A DNA stretch of 64,000 nucleotides from Gnetum montanum (taxonomy: Eukaryota > Streptophyta > Gnetopsida > Gnetales > Gnetaceae): NCBI GenBank assembly GCA_015680685.1, contig MNCI01026937.1, positions 146,229 to 210,228 of the forward strand. Direction: 5' to 3'. Shown here one piece after another: positions 1 to 10,936 of this stretch. The stretch's first letter is position 1; every line of letters begins with the position of its first letter. Position numbers and translations under genes: made by a program. The notes under the pieces are model-generated. The model worked only from the letters and a program-made list of their open reading frames with translations. It searched no databases and had not been told where the DNA came from.

Positions 1-1087
1 CCATGAAATTATGCAATGTGATCGATCTTCCTCCTATCATACGTTCTTTTTCTTTAGAATGTATTTCCAGATACATAAGTAGTGGCAGAGAGGAGTTTCT
101 GATTGGTTCTCGGAAATGTTAAATGTGAAATATTTGCACTTTTGATGATATAGTTTTATTAAAAATGCTCAACTTTAAGTTTGCAAAGATATACTTGGTG
201 CATATGGATAGGCTGTATTATAGTCATTGTAACTCACGACAGTTTGGTTAGTTTAGAATACCTACCAATTTGTGGCTCTTAGCTGTAGCAACAGAATGAG
301 ATTTAGTTGAAGAAGAAATCTAAGAATTTATGAAATGGAATAAAGGTCACACTGGATGGGCTTTAGCCGGGCATACCACATCATACAAATAATTGAATAA
401 TAGTAGTAACAGTATATATGGCTGAATGGTGATTACGTATCAGTAGTGTTGTGCCTGAAATACAGAGGTTGAGCTCCCTCCCCATAAATTCGTTACCGAT
501 GACTTTCATGATGTAAGCTTCATTCCATTTAATTGACCAACGGGAGATTCCCTAATTTAGCCAGGGAATGATGAGAGTAACGTAGAGGATGTTCCTGCTG
601 TGTGCATGAACTACACAAGTATCATAACTTGAATACGAAAAATGAACCAGGGTAACTTCGGGGTCATTCCCCAATTAAAGCCCATCATCAACCAAATCAG
701 CTATTTGATTTGTGCCTTCATAACCCAGAAAAGGACGATATCCAAAGGAAAATTTTGAATATAAATTGGCTGGAGTACTTTTGACTGCCATGGTCACCTC
801 TAGGTAGAAGGGAGGTTGTGGGTTCAATTTATGCATCTGCCCATAGGTGTGGCAATAGTGGAGGCAAAAGAATTTATGTATAAAAAGGCTGTAGATCCAT
901 ACTAGAATATTTTAGTTGTTAATTCATACTAGGGCCAACTCATCTCGTAGGATAGGGGAGAGGGGGAAGTGCATTTAGTCCCAATAGAGAAGGTGAAAAA
1001 CACTCTTCAAGATCAGCAACAACCATCTACTGCAACGAGTAGTGCAACAACTATCTACTGCAACAAGTAATGTAATCTCTGGTTATA
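1..1087. other. Unassigned DNA left of the helicase fragment
   Basis: No reading frame or transposon end is recognised. Around 1018-1070 the word ctactgcaac recurs with a short local repeat. The last 60 bases may be helicase sequence too decayed to read. Confidence 0.5.
780..870 (+). mobile_element. Possible SINE head
   Basis: The plus strand has GGGTTCAATTTATGC at about 820-834, a B-box-like string, preceded about 30 nt upstream by GGTCACCTCTAGGTAG, a weak A-box-like string. The spacing differs from the two better SINEs here. Weak; could be chance. Confidence 0.25.
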
Positions 1088-1912
1088 TGTGAAGGTGCAA
1101 AGGTAATGCTTACAGTTAACCTTTGGCCTGAAGCAGGATTGGTGAATGGTGCACTTGGCATGATTCACAATATTATGTATCCTTAAGGTAAATAGCCACA
1201 TGCATTACCATTATACATTATTGTTGATTTTGACTCCTACATTGGATGTGCCTTTGATAATGGTAATCCCCATCATGTGCCAATTGTACTTGTGGTCCGA
1301 GAAGCATCTCGTCAGTCACCATTACGATTGACATAGGCCATGACTATTCATAAATCTCAAGGAATAACACTAGATAAGGCTACTATTAACGTTTGTTGCA
1401 TTATCTGAAGTCAAGACCATTGATTCTTTAAAAATTCATCCTCCTTTTCATGTGCAAAGATACAGAAAGAAAGATTTCAGATGTTAAACATCTCTAAAGT
1501 AAAATTGCATAAAAAGTTCATTTTGCTTAGTTGGAGAATTAGGCATATTGAGTTCACACTTATTGTATTTTGCCTTATGCTCAATCCTATCCTATTATAC
1601 AGCTCTGTAATGTTTGTTGCAATAATTGTGCAATGTATTCCTTCATCAACATGTACAAAATATATAAACTTTTATTTTAACCAATTTATGTTTACCGGTA
1701 TATATTATTTGGAATGCAAATAGTGATGATAACTTAAAAAATAAAAAAAATAATTAAATTCTACTCATAGCCCACGAAACCACTACACAAGAGAACTTAC
1801 AGGTCTAATGTTTGTTGCATTATCTGAAGTCAAGACCATTGATTCTTTAAAGATTCATCCTCCTTTTCATGTGCAAAGATACAGAAAGATTTCAGATGTT
1901 AAACATCTCTAA
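1088..1912 (+). pseudogene. Pif1-like DNA helicase C-terminal fragment, broken
   Basis: The plus strand reads CEGAKVMLTVNLWPEAGLVN (from 1088), LPLYIIVDFDSYIGCAFD, SRQSPLRL and AMTIHKSQGITLDKATI (to 1390), the ordered motifs of the second RecA-like half of a Pif1-type superfamily 1 helicase. Three stops lie within. The frame is then broken; the last motif appears at 1766-1912 as ELTGLMFVALSEVKTIDSLK and IHPPFHVQRYRKISD. Pif1 helicases unwind DNA and RNA-DNA hybrids; transposon-borne forms occur in Helitrons. The box IHKSQG is the form of cellular-type Pif1 genes, whereas plant Helitrons usually have INKSQGQ, so the source is open. No replication-initiator domain is seen. Confidence 0.75.
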
Positions 1913-1978
1913 AGTAAAATTGTATAAGAAGTTCATTTTGCTTAGTTGGAGAATTAGGCATATTGAGTTCACACTTAT
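1391..1978 (+). repeat. Direct duplication of the helicase 3' part beside an assembly gap
   Basis: 1391-1563 recurs at 1810-1978 almost exactly; copy 1 has four extra bases (gaaagaaag against gaaag). Copy 2 runs straight into the N block at 1979. In copy 2 the helicase frame is continuous with its upstream residues; in copy 1 it is joined out of frame. A real tandem duplication or an unresolved contig end both fit. Confidence 0.9.
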
Positions 1979-2136
1979 NNNNNNNNNNNNNNNNNNNNNN
2001 NNNNNNNNNNNNNNNNNNNNNNNNNNNNNNNNNNNNNNNNNNNNNNNNNNNNNNNNNNNNNNNNNNNNNNNNNNNNNNNNNNNNNNNNNNNNNNNNNNNN
2101 NNNNNNNNNNNNNNNNNNNNNNNNNNNNNNNNNNNN
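1979..2136. other. Assembly gap (158 N)
   Basis: Unknown sequence. It is bordered on the left by the second copy of a duplicated segment and on the right by one arm of a 36-nt hairpin, both of which hinder assembly. Confidence 0.99.
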
Positions 2137-2233
2137 TTTGCTTTTTCTTTGTTTGTTCATGGCATTTTTGAGAAATAAATCTCTTGCATAAATAATGCTC
2201 AAAAATGTCATGAACAAACAAAGAAAGAGCAAA
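2137..2233. repeat. 36-nt inverted repeat (hairpin)
   Basis: Arm 2137-2172 (tttgctttttctttgtttgt and on) pairs with 2198-2233 (ending acaaacaaagaaagagcaaa) with two mismatches around a 25-nt loop. It starts at the edge of an assembly gap, so the left arm may be longer. It could be a foldback or MITE-like end. No target-site duplication can be checked. Confidence 0.9.
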
Positions 2234-2372
2234 CTTGACCGAGAGGGTAAAACTAAATTGGGTAAGTGGTAGAGAAACAAAGGAGGGATGAGTGATTCTA
2301 TTTTTAGTTATCTTATTACCTCGTCCAGTAGTCGAGCTTGGTTAACATCATTTTTTTTAAAATCATCTCGGC

Positions 2373-2395
2373 CAATTTATATATATATATATATG
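2373..2395. repeat. (TA)n microsatellite
   Basis: A run of about ten TA units. Confidence 0.8.
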
Positions 2396-2508
2396 CGCTA
2401 GTTTTAATTTGGTTCATAAACAATGAGATTGAATCTAATATTGTTATCATATTTGTACAAAAAAAATGATGAGTTCAAATTATATCAAATTATAAGTTGA
2501 ATTCTGTC

Positions 2509-2815
2509 CAAAACATGAATGGGTGTTGGAACCTGAAATAATTATAATACAAGTACACCCCAAGATATATAGTCCAATTAGAACTTTATAACTTAGCATT
2601 GCCCACTAGAATCAAACCCATGATTTTGAGTTTTTAAATCAAGAGTATGCCCAGAACATGAATAGGTTTTGAAACCAAAATAATTATAATGCGAGTACAC
2701 CCTAAGATATATATTCTAATTAGAACTTTATAACTCAACATTGCCCACTAGAATCAAACCCATGATTTGGAGTTTTCAAATCAAGAGTATGCCCAAAACA
2801 TGAAAAAGTTTTCTT
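2509..2815 (-). repeat. 142-bp tandem repeat derived from a SINE body
   Basis: Two full copies and the start of a third at 142-143-bp spacing (aacatga at 2512, 2655 and 2797). On the minus strand each contains a B-box-like GGGTTTGATTCTAGTGGGC followed by the same body as the SINE at 10205-10356 (aatgttgagttataaagtt). The A-box part is not recognisable. Confidence 0.75.
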
Positions 2816-2973
2816 AAGCCATATCAAAGTGTTATTTTGGTAGTATGTCTTGAGAAACTTGTGTTCAAAGTTTTGATTTAACCAACTTGTTGTATTAGGA
2901 TAACTTATAGGTATCCTCCAGTTTGGGTTCTCTTGCTTAATAAAGCAATAAGCTAATTACTTTCAACACCTAT

Positions 2974-4030
2974 TAATGAGCACTAGCTAGTCCTTACGGC
3001 CAATCATATGAATTACAGGCATTCACGTGCAATCTAGTCAAATTCCGTGGATGGAACTAGTGTGGTATCGAGATTGTTAAGCATTAATCGCAAGTCACTA
3101 TCTTTTCACTTAGACTAGTAGTAGCTTTATCACGTATGGTTTAGTCCAAAGTGAGGCATATGATTATTGATGTTGTTAGGGCATTAAACCAACTGAATAA
3201 TAACATAGCAATCAAGAACTAAAACTAAACCTATTAATTATTTAATCTAATTAATAATAAAATCAAATCTAAAACTATCCTAAGGACAATTAGTGTTTGT
3301 TCCTAGCTTGCCATACACATCCTGAACTCACATATGCATTGCTGGAATTATGAAGTGTTATGCTACTATGCGAACTAAGCAATAACACTGCTAGGGTTAT
3401 CAAACGAATATGTATTTACATTTGAAACTAGTCACACTTATTCTATTGAAAAATTAACGTGCATGGAAATGTAAATATTAACTAAGTACATAAAAAGTAA
3501 ATTGCATTGAAAGTAAATCTATTCTAAGTTAAGGCATTGCAATGAATATGAATCAATTTCGATCTTATTATCATTCATGGAATGTCTCCAGGTACAATGC
3601 CATTGAATAAGATATTGTATAGTTGACTCAAATCTACGCTATGGGCACTCACTATCCATTTGTTAAGAGAAAACCGCAAGAGTTTAGCTATACTATTGAC
3701 CAAATGGTGCCAAACATGTTGCTGGTGCTCACATATTTATAGGCAAATATAGAAGTGCATCAACGATGTGTTAACTTATTTGGCTACATTGATGGGCATG
3801 CATCAACAATGATCATCGATGCAGCTAAATTATAGCAAATGCAATATAACATTTATGATATGTGTGATGTAGCATCTACAATTTAGCAGCCAACTTAGAT
3901 ACATTGAAGGGGATACGTTGACGTAGATGTGACATAACATCTGCCATATCTCAATCGTTTGACACACTTAATAAAATAATGCTTCATCGTATTTGCATGA
4001 CTTAACTACCCAACATATTAGGTTTCATCA
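2974..4030 (-). repeat. Left (3') LTR of the older element
   Basis: About 1057 bp, paired with 9116-10169. Shared stretches include tggatggaactagtgtggta and ccaaagtgaggca. On the minus strand a TATA box TATAAATA lies at 3741-3734 and is kept in the partner LTR. Divergence between the pair is high, with frequent CG to TG or CA changes typical of methylated plant repeats. Confidence 0.88.
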
Positions 4031-7000
4031 TACGCCTCAAGTGACTAAAAACTCATCCTCAAGTTTTATATAAATGGACAAAGTTCTATTACAACAATTT
4101 TGGGGTGACCAAGACTAAATTAGCTCCAATTACAAAATTGGAGTGTTGCATTATAAAATTTTATTCAAGTGGATATATTACAAAATAACAAAAAAGACTG
4201 GACAAACATCAAAGTTTACAAAATTGCAGAGGTCTTTAAAAATTCATTGAAGATGAATCTTATTGTTGTTGTTAGAGATGACGGATTTTCCAACCTTGAT
4301 TATTATGTTGGCACTTCTCTTTTTATGTAGAACTTTTTTTTTTTCGAAAAATGGATTGAAATTTCTCCTCATTGCCCCATGGATCCAACAAACATGTGAT
4401 ATTTAAGCTTTAACTCTTGTACCTACCATTTGTCCATGGGCATGTCCTTCTTTGTCCTCCTCTTGGCCTCTTTTCCTTGCCTTGTAAAATGTCTTCAACC
4501 TTAGGCATTTCTTTCAGCATCATCTATAATGACTAAAGGATCAATGTTAGTTTTGGTCATTTTTCCTTAATGATTTACACTTGATGTATCATTAGTTAGC
4601 TCAAAATTTGAAAAAAAATTAGCATTTAGGCTTAAGGTGATTACGAAATAATGTTTTCAAGGCTCTCAACTAACTAAATTCATCAAGTTGTTTAAGTTAT
4701 TTTCATTATTTTTACTATTAATTATTGTAATGTTTGAAAATTGGGTGTTAAAAAAATTTCAAAAATCACATCCTTAGCCCCCATGACAAATGAACTCAAC
4801 TCTAAAAGCTCATCAGTTTTCAAACAACCAAAAGCAAAGGTCTAGTTCATAAGATATTTTAAATGCATCAAAGTATTAAAAAACATGTGGTTCCAAAAAT
4901 AACCAAGAAACTTTGAATTTAAAGGAAATTTCAATATAAAGGGATTAAAGATAATCAAGATTAATAAGTAGTCGCAAAATCATGCATAAATTAAGAGAAG
5001 TTGTTCATGATGTCCTTAAAGATATGAGGTTTTGGTTTAAAGCCATGAACAACAAAAGTCATGAAAGTAAATCCTTTGCAAAGCAGGCTCATGCCATAAT
5101 GACCTTGCATAATCACTCCTATAGATATCTATGGGCATCTTAAAAGTTAACTATGAATCATGCTTCATTCCAAACAACACACAATCACCTTAGTTGGAAT
5201 CCTGCACTATACTATACAAAACCATTAGGCACATAATTGCATATAATAGTGAGATGAATAATGGAATGTGAAGAGATTACAGAGATTGAGATGTGAGGCA
5301 TCTTACCATGTCCACAACAGGTTCTTGTGTCAATTTTGATTAAGATAACCATCATACCTATCCATCCAAGTTTCAGATCAAGTCCATACCATTAATAGTG
5401 GTCTCACATTGATGTGCCCCTTCCCATTGACCATCATGAGTTTACAATAACCACGGAGAATAACCATGACTTCAAATAGAAAATAAGGAAGTAATTTTTA
5501 GAGATTATTGAGGAAGAAATTTGGACCTTAATTAGAGGGGTGCCTTTAGGCATAGGTGACATGTCTTCCCAGTCCCATAAACTAGTGCTTGTATCTGAAG
5601 ATATCTTTAGAGAGATGTGCTTTGAATTCTTGTTGTTTTGCTTTTTTTTGGAACCACACCTTACAAGGACATACTTCCTTTATGGTCAACAATAGGAGTG
5701 ATGATACATTCCATGAGGAGTCATAGGTCTCAAGAAGAAAATCCAAAAAATCCCCTTGAGGTCAAACCCTTTTTCATTCTCACTTGATCTTTTCCTCTTT
5801 CTTCAAGGCATAATGATCATTAGTTAATTTTAGTTTCATGTTAAAAGAACCATATTGCTTTCATCTTAAAGACCTCTTATTTATAGAACTAGAGAGATGA
5901 ATGATGTGGTCTCACTGCTTTACATAATTAATTATTCAATCATCTTAATAGCATAGGACAAAGACCCAACACATAGCATTGACTTCTACATCATGAATGG
6001 TAACATAATTATTAACAAAAACCTAGTAGACATCCATAAAACATAAAGGAAATGATTCAAGAAAAGAAAAAATTATAAAGAAAAGGAAAATAACAAGAAA
6101 TTGAAAACATACTAAGAATTGGAAATTTTTGAAGAAATAGAAAAATGATAAAAAGTTGTAAAGAAAAGTGAAAATACATGACTAAACTCATGGGCAAGCA
6201 TTCAGAAAATGTACTGCACATTCCTTTGGTTATGCACCATAAGTTTTTCATTTATCATCTTTAATGATTTAAGTTTTCACTTGTTAGCATATTTAACATT
6301 GATGATAATTAGGTTTTGATTATTTAGAGACATATATTTAGCTAAACTATAATGTTTTTTTTAGACAATTTAGAAATGTTTCTTTTTTGATTTTCTATTT
6401 TAGTTCTTGGGTCTCCTTATTTAACACCTTCTTTTGGCGTATAGTCAAAGTGTAAGATGTCATTCTCTAAGTTCTATATTTAGTTCATTTTTTGAGGACT
6501 GGAACTAATAAGTGGACTAGATGTTTTTATGCATCTTTTCAATGATTTTTTGGTATTCTTATTTTCTAGCCATTGGGTGTCTTTTAGTTTAATAGCTATT
6601 GTGTAGGCATAGTAATAGCTAGGCATAGTTTTGCACACACACTTGTTCCTCAAGTTTGTTATGGGTTGGTATAGGGATCATGTTAACACTTTTTACTTTC
6701 AACTCGCAACTGCACCCTTTACTATTATTAGTAATGCATAGAATTTTCTATCTTTCCATAGTGATAGGTTCATTTTTTATGTTTTGTATTGAAGCAATAA
6801 TGGCTATTCACTTTTGCATAGGATTAGAAGACATTATTTTTTTGAGTAAGGGGGTTGCACCAGATTGGCCTTACACTAGTCTTGATGAGCCAGTAGGTCT
6901 ACTAGTTTTATTCATATGTGTAGGAACTATCTTGAAGAAAGGACATTTTTGAGACATATGCTCAGATCTACTAGCATTATTATTCACTTATATGTTCATG

Positions 7001-8089
7001 GTGTGAGTGGTATTCTTTTGTTGAGGTTGTGGGATCAATCCTTCCTACATTGTTGGTGGTGACATATGTTGGAAGAAAGTATGAGAGTATTGAGGATGTA
7101 ATGGATGATGAGAGGCATGAGATGATGATCTCACAAAAGATGTTGCAAGTTAATGATATTCAAGAGGATAGTAGTAGTAAGTTGAGGAATGGAAATAGAG
7201 TCATTTGGAGAAACAGGTTGTTGAACATAGTATTTATAAGGGTCCAACTGGTGCTAGGGGTATTATTGGTTTATTGATGCATTCCCCACAACTATGGGTT
7301 TTGCCACTATTGTTGATAGTACTTTTGAGGTTGATAAGAAGTCCCACTAGGATAGTACCATTGGTTGTAGGACTTTCTATAATTACCTTGCGGGTAAGAC
7401 AATCTCCTAAGCATTTGCTTTTCCATGAACTTGGGATTTAAAGCAAAAGTCCCAGACTCTTGTAGATGTAACATAATTGGACAATATCTCTTTGGATGTT
7501 CATATTGATAGATTTCACATCCATCCTTCTTCTTTGTATATGAGTGTGCAACCATTTCTACCACAACTATTTTCCCTCTTTACTAATAAGTGTCATTGCT
7601 TGTTTCCTTGTTCTTTTTCCTCTTCTTGTTTTGATCACTTGATTCTATTTGCTTTACCTTCTAATCTATGATTTTCAGGTTGGTTGTAACTTTTTCATTC
7701 ATCAACTCCCACATCTTATCTATCCTTGCTTCAATCTCAGCAATAGACTTTTGTATTAGCAAGGTTTTGTGTGAAATCAACTCATCAAGAGTTACCTCTT
7801 TTTCCTAATCATAAATGTGAATCTCCTTTTTGTGAAGAGTTGGCTCCCAGTTATATTTCTCTACCCTCTCCCTTTTACACAACTCTCATTGTTCTTTTGT
7901 CACTTGTTCAATTAGCCTTTGTATTTGATGAACTTTCAACTCTAATAATTTTCCTTGGGCATAGATTCCAAGGATCTCACTCATTTTCTTACAGATCCCA
8001 TCTATGATGTGACGAAGATACTCTTTTGAAAAAAATCTATGGCTTGGGCATCTATGTAGTAGAAAATAGTATTTTCCCAAAGCTACATC

Positions 8090-9042
8090 AAGGAATTCAT
8101 GGTTTTCTTACTTCCAACTTGGATTTGTTTCCTTAGATTAGATACTCTTGAATAGGTTTGGTATTTTTCATTGAAGAGCTTAAGCATTATGGAGCACCTA
8201 TGGATTGAATCTAGTTCCAATGATCTATACCAATCTTCAACTTCTTCTATTAACATCCTAGGAAAGAGCTTAAGCTTTTGTCACTTACTTTTGATATTTT
8301 ACAAGATGCACACATCATGGAAGACTTGTAAATGATACTATGGATTAGAATTGTAGCCTCCCTCAAATTTAGAAATGCTATTCATATCAAGTCATTGGAT
8401 GCATCTTTCCCATTGATGCCTACTGGATATTTTAACTACCTCCTTGATCTATATCATATCTCTAGTAGCCAACAAGGGTTTATCATCATTAGACATGTCA
8501 TGGTGATAATTCCTATTTCTATTTGGCATATTGTGATAATTTCATCTACGCACCATTTGGTATCTCGTATCTTATCATTGATCTCTATTTCTATCTTCAT
8601 ATTGATCCCTAAGTGAAGCTCTATCTCCATATCTATGTTCATCTTCATCCAAACTAGACATTGAAGATTAAGAGGAAGATGGTGAATTAGCAGAATCGTC
8701 ATGGCCCCAATATATCCTCCTATGCTTTCTTGATTTATCTTTTATAAGTTTGGAGGAGGTCTTAGGCCTTGCGACCCTCCTCATTCTAGGACTTGTTCCA
8801 TCCCCTCTAGGATTGTTAGCGATAGTTAAATGTAGTCCTTGAATATAGTAAGGATTGAAATGAGCATATGAGATTCCTGATTGTAGTGGTTCACTCCAAT
8901 TCTCTTCAATGTAGATTCTATGATTTCTTCTACTAGTGTTCGCATCATGTGATGGATTACTAGTCCTATGTGAAGGATACATGTTTGAATTAATAATGTC
9001 TATGTGGCTTAAAATATTAATATTTCCTAAGAGATTAATCAT
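8090..9042 (-). pseudogene. Gag of the older LTR element, broken
   Basis: The minus-strand frame opens MINLLGNINILSHIDIINSN at 9042 and runs 124 codons before the first stop (8668), then continues in the same frame with several stops. The retrotransposon-gag domain is clear: FEGGYNSNP, KLKLFPRMLIEEVEDWYRSL and LFNEKYQTYSRVSNLRKQIQ. The string LFNEKYQTYSRVSNL is identical in the younger element's gag, which proves common descent. Upstream is an Arg/Ser-rich, basic stretch. The reading breaks down below about 8090. Confidence 0.8.
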
Positions 9043-9097
9043 TAATGCTTTGACAACGATAATTTATGATATAACTAATCTAGATCACTAGCACCAT

Positions 9098-9114
9098 CTC
9101 GAGCAACAACATCA
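9098..9114 (-). promoter_or_regulatory. Primer-binding site of the older element (decayed)
   Basis: Reading the minus strand inward from the LTR gives TGATGTTGTTGCTCGAG. It aligns with the TGGCGTTGTTGTC site in the younger copy and with the tRNA-Asp-type site TGGCGCCGTTGCC common in plant Ty3/gypsy elements, after G-to-A and C-to-T changes. The assignment to tRNA-Asp is an inference from this pattern. Confidence 0.5.
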
Positions 9115-9115
9115 A

Positions 9116-10169
9116 TGATGAGGAATAGGTAGTTCCTATGCCCAACCATATGAATCACTAGCATTTACATGCAATCTGGTTGAATTCCATGGATGGAACT
9201 AGTGTGGTATCTAAATTACTAAACATTGATCACATGTCACTATCTTCTCACTTGGACTAGTGGTAGCTTTATCATGTATGGTTTTGTCCAAAGTGAGGCA
9301 AATGATTATTGATGTTGCTAGGGCCTTAAACTAACTAAATAATAACATAGGAATTAATTATTTAATTTAATTAATCATAAAATTAAATCTAAAACTATCC
9401 TATGAGAAATGAGTGTCCATTCCTAGCTTACCATACACATCCTAAACTTATGTACCCACTACTAAAATTACCAAGTGTTATGCTATTGCGTGAACCAAGC
9501 AATAACACTACTAGGATTACCAAGCAAATACGTGTTTATGCTCCAAACTAGTCACACTTATTCTATTGATTGATTAACATGAATGGAAACGTAAATATTA
9601 ACTAAGTACATAGAAAGTAAATTGCATTTAAAGTAAATCTATTCTAAGTCGAAGTGTTGTAATGAATATGAATCAATCTCAATCTTATTGTTGTTCATGG
9701 AATGTGTCCAAGTATAATGCCACTCAAATAAGACGTCATACAATTAACTCAAATCCACACTGCCGACACTCATTGACTATTTGCTAAGATTATGGAAGAA
9801 AACTGCAAGAGTTTGGCTACACTATTGACCAAATGGTGTCAAATATGTCGCAGATGCTTGCATATTTATAGGCAAATATAAACACTTCATTGACAAAGAT
9901 GTGTTAACTCATTTGGTTGCATTGACAAGGATGCATCGATGCAACTAAGTTATAGCAAATGCAATACTGCATCTACAATATAGTAGATGCGATATAGCAT
10001 CTACGATGGAGCAGCTAACTATGACACATCAACGAGATTGTGTCAACGTAGATGCAATGTAGCATCTATGATGTAACATTTGCAATATCTCAGTCAACTG
10101 ATATACTTGATAAAATAATTCTTCATTGTATCCACATGACTGAGCTACCTAACATATCAAGTTTCATCA
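9116..10169 (-). repeat. Right (5') LTR of the older element
   Basis: About 1054 bp, beginning TGATGAGGAA and ending GTTTCATCA on the plus strand. TATA box TATAAATA on the minus strand at 9870-9863. The inner side borders the primer-binding site. Confidence 0.88.
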
Positions 10170-10204
10170 CCTATCACTAATAGGTATCCTCTAATTTAGA
10201 TCAT

Positions 10205-10356
10205 GGGGGGTGTAGGAATTTGAATTAAGTAAAACAGAGGTATGTTCTAAGATGTATAGTCAAATTGAAACTTTATATAACTCAACATTACCCATTGAAA
10301 TTGAACCCCTAACTTAGAGCTTCCCAATCAAGTGTCTTACCACTAGGCTAATGCCT
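10205..10356 (-). mobile_element. tRNA-derived SINE between the two LTR elements
   Basis: The minus strand carries an A box TAGCCTAGTGG (10350-10340) and a B box GGTTCAATTTC (10307-10297), matching the TRGCnnAGYGG and GGTTCnAnTCC internal promoter pattern at 43-nt spacing. The body after the B box (aatgttgagttatataaagt and on) reappears in the tandem copies at 2.5-2.8 kb. It ends near a G run at 10205. It is not a functional tRNA. Exact ends and target-site duplication are not established. Confidence 0.65.
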
Positions 10357-10595
10357 CATTATTTCCTCTAGTATAAACCATGAAGAGTAGTAGTATTATT
10401 ACAACAGGTGAATTGGTATTAGTATATTAAAGGATTAAAAATAAAAGCATTTTTTTTACTTTGTAAAATGAGTTTGAGCTTGCCTTAACAACTCCATTTA
10501 TAGAAGGGATAAAGGTATAAGATGATTATTATTTTCTATAAGAAACACATAGTTAAACAAAGTGTATCAGAATAATGTTAATGTAGCTTGCAAGT

Positions 10596-10936
10596 TGATG
10601 AGTGGCGAGGTACCCCTACACTCAACCATACAAAACGAGCGTAGCATGTGTGATCTGGTCGAACTCCACAGACTAAATGCATAAACCCCCCATGGAACAC
10701 TTGGGGTTAATCATTCGGTGTCTTCCCAGACTTACTTGTTGTTGTCACAGTGTATGGTTAAGTAAGTCCGAGGTATATGATTTTTTTGGTCTTTTATGGT
10801 TTTATATCTTCTATACTAAGAGCGAAGGGTTGNTCGTGATATCACGTACGCGATATTGCAGGGGACGACGTGATATCGCGATGGCCGTGATATCACATAC
10901 GCGATATCGCGGTGCATGCAATATCGCGTCTCATCA
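10596..10936 (-). repeat. Left (3') LTR of the younger element, assembled short
   Basis: Positions 10596-10832 match 16149-16385 of the right LTR closely. A single N at 10833 then replaces about 500 bp present on the right. After the N come about 100 bp of GATATC-centred palindromes (CGTGATATCACG at 10835-10846, GTGATATCAC again, GCGATATCGC) ending CTCATCA. The single N is probably a collapsed contig join, so the true LTR length is unknown. Confidence 0.88.

Larger units (their letters stand above)
2974..10169 (-). mobile_element. LTR retrotransposon, older copy, gag-bearing and non-autonomous (Ty3/gypsy-like)
   Basis: Two LTRs of about 1.05 kb (2974-4030 and 9116-10169) flank 5.1 kb, with the 5-bp target-site duplication CCTAT at 2969-2973 and 10170-10174. 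The element runs on the minus strand: the primer site borders the right LTR and gag starts next to it. LTR ends read TAATGAG at the left and TTTCATCA at the right, decayed from TGATGAG and CTCATCA as kept in the younger copy. Gag is readable between about 8100 and 9042; from there to 4031 I see no reverse transcriptase, RNase H or integrase. The block near 5590-5660 matches 12160-12270 of the younger copy, which ties the two together. LTRs differ visibly, so this copy is old. Confidence 0.88.

Noticed and set aside
6656-7277. Hydrophobic plus-strand frames of 98 and 82 codons
   Set aside because: They are antisense to the decayed internal region of the older LTR element; the apparent membrane segments come from T-rich sequence.
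8332-8616. 94-codon plus-strand open frame
   Set aside because: It is the shadow of the minus-strand gag of the older LTR element.
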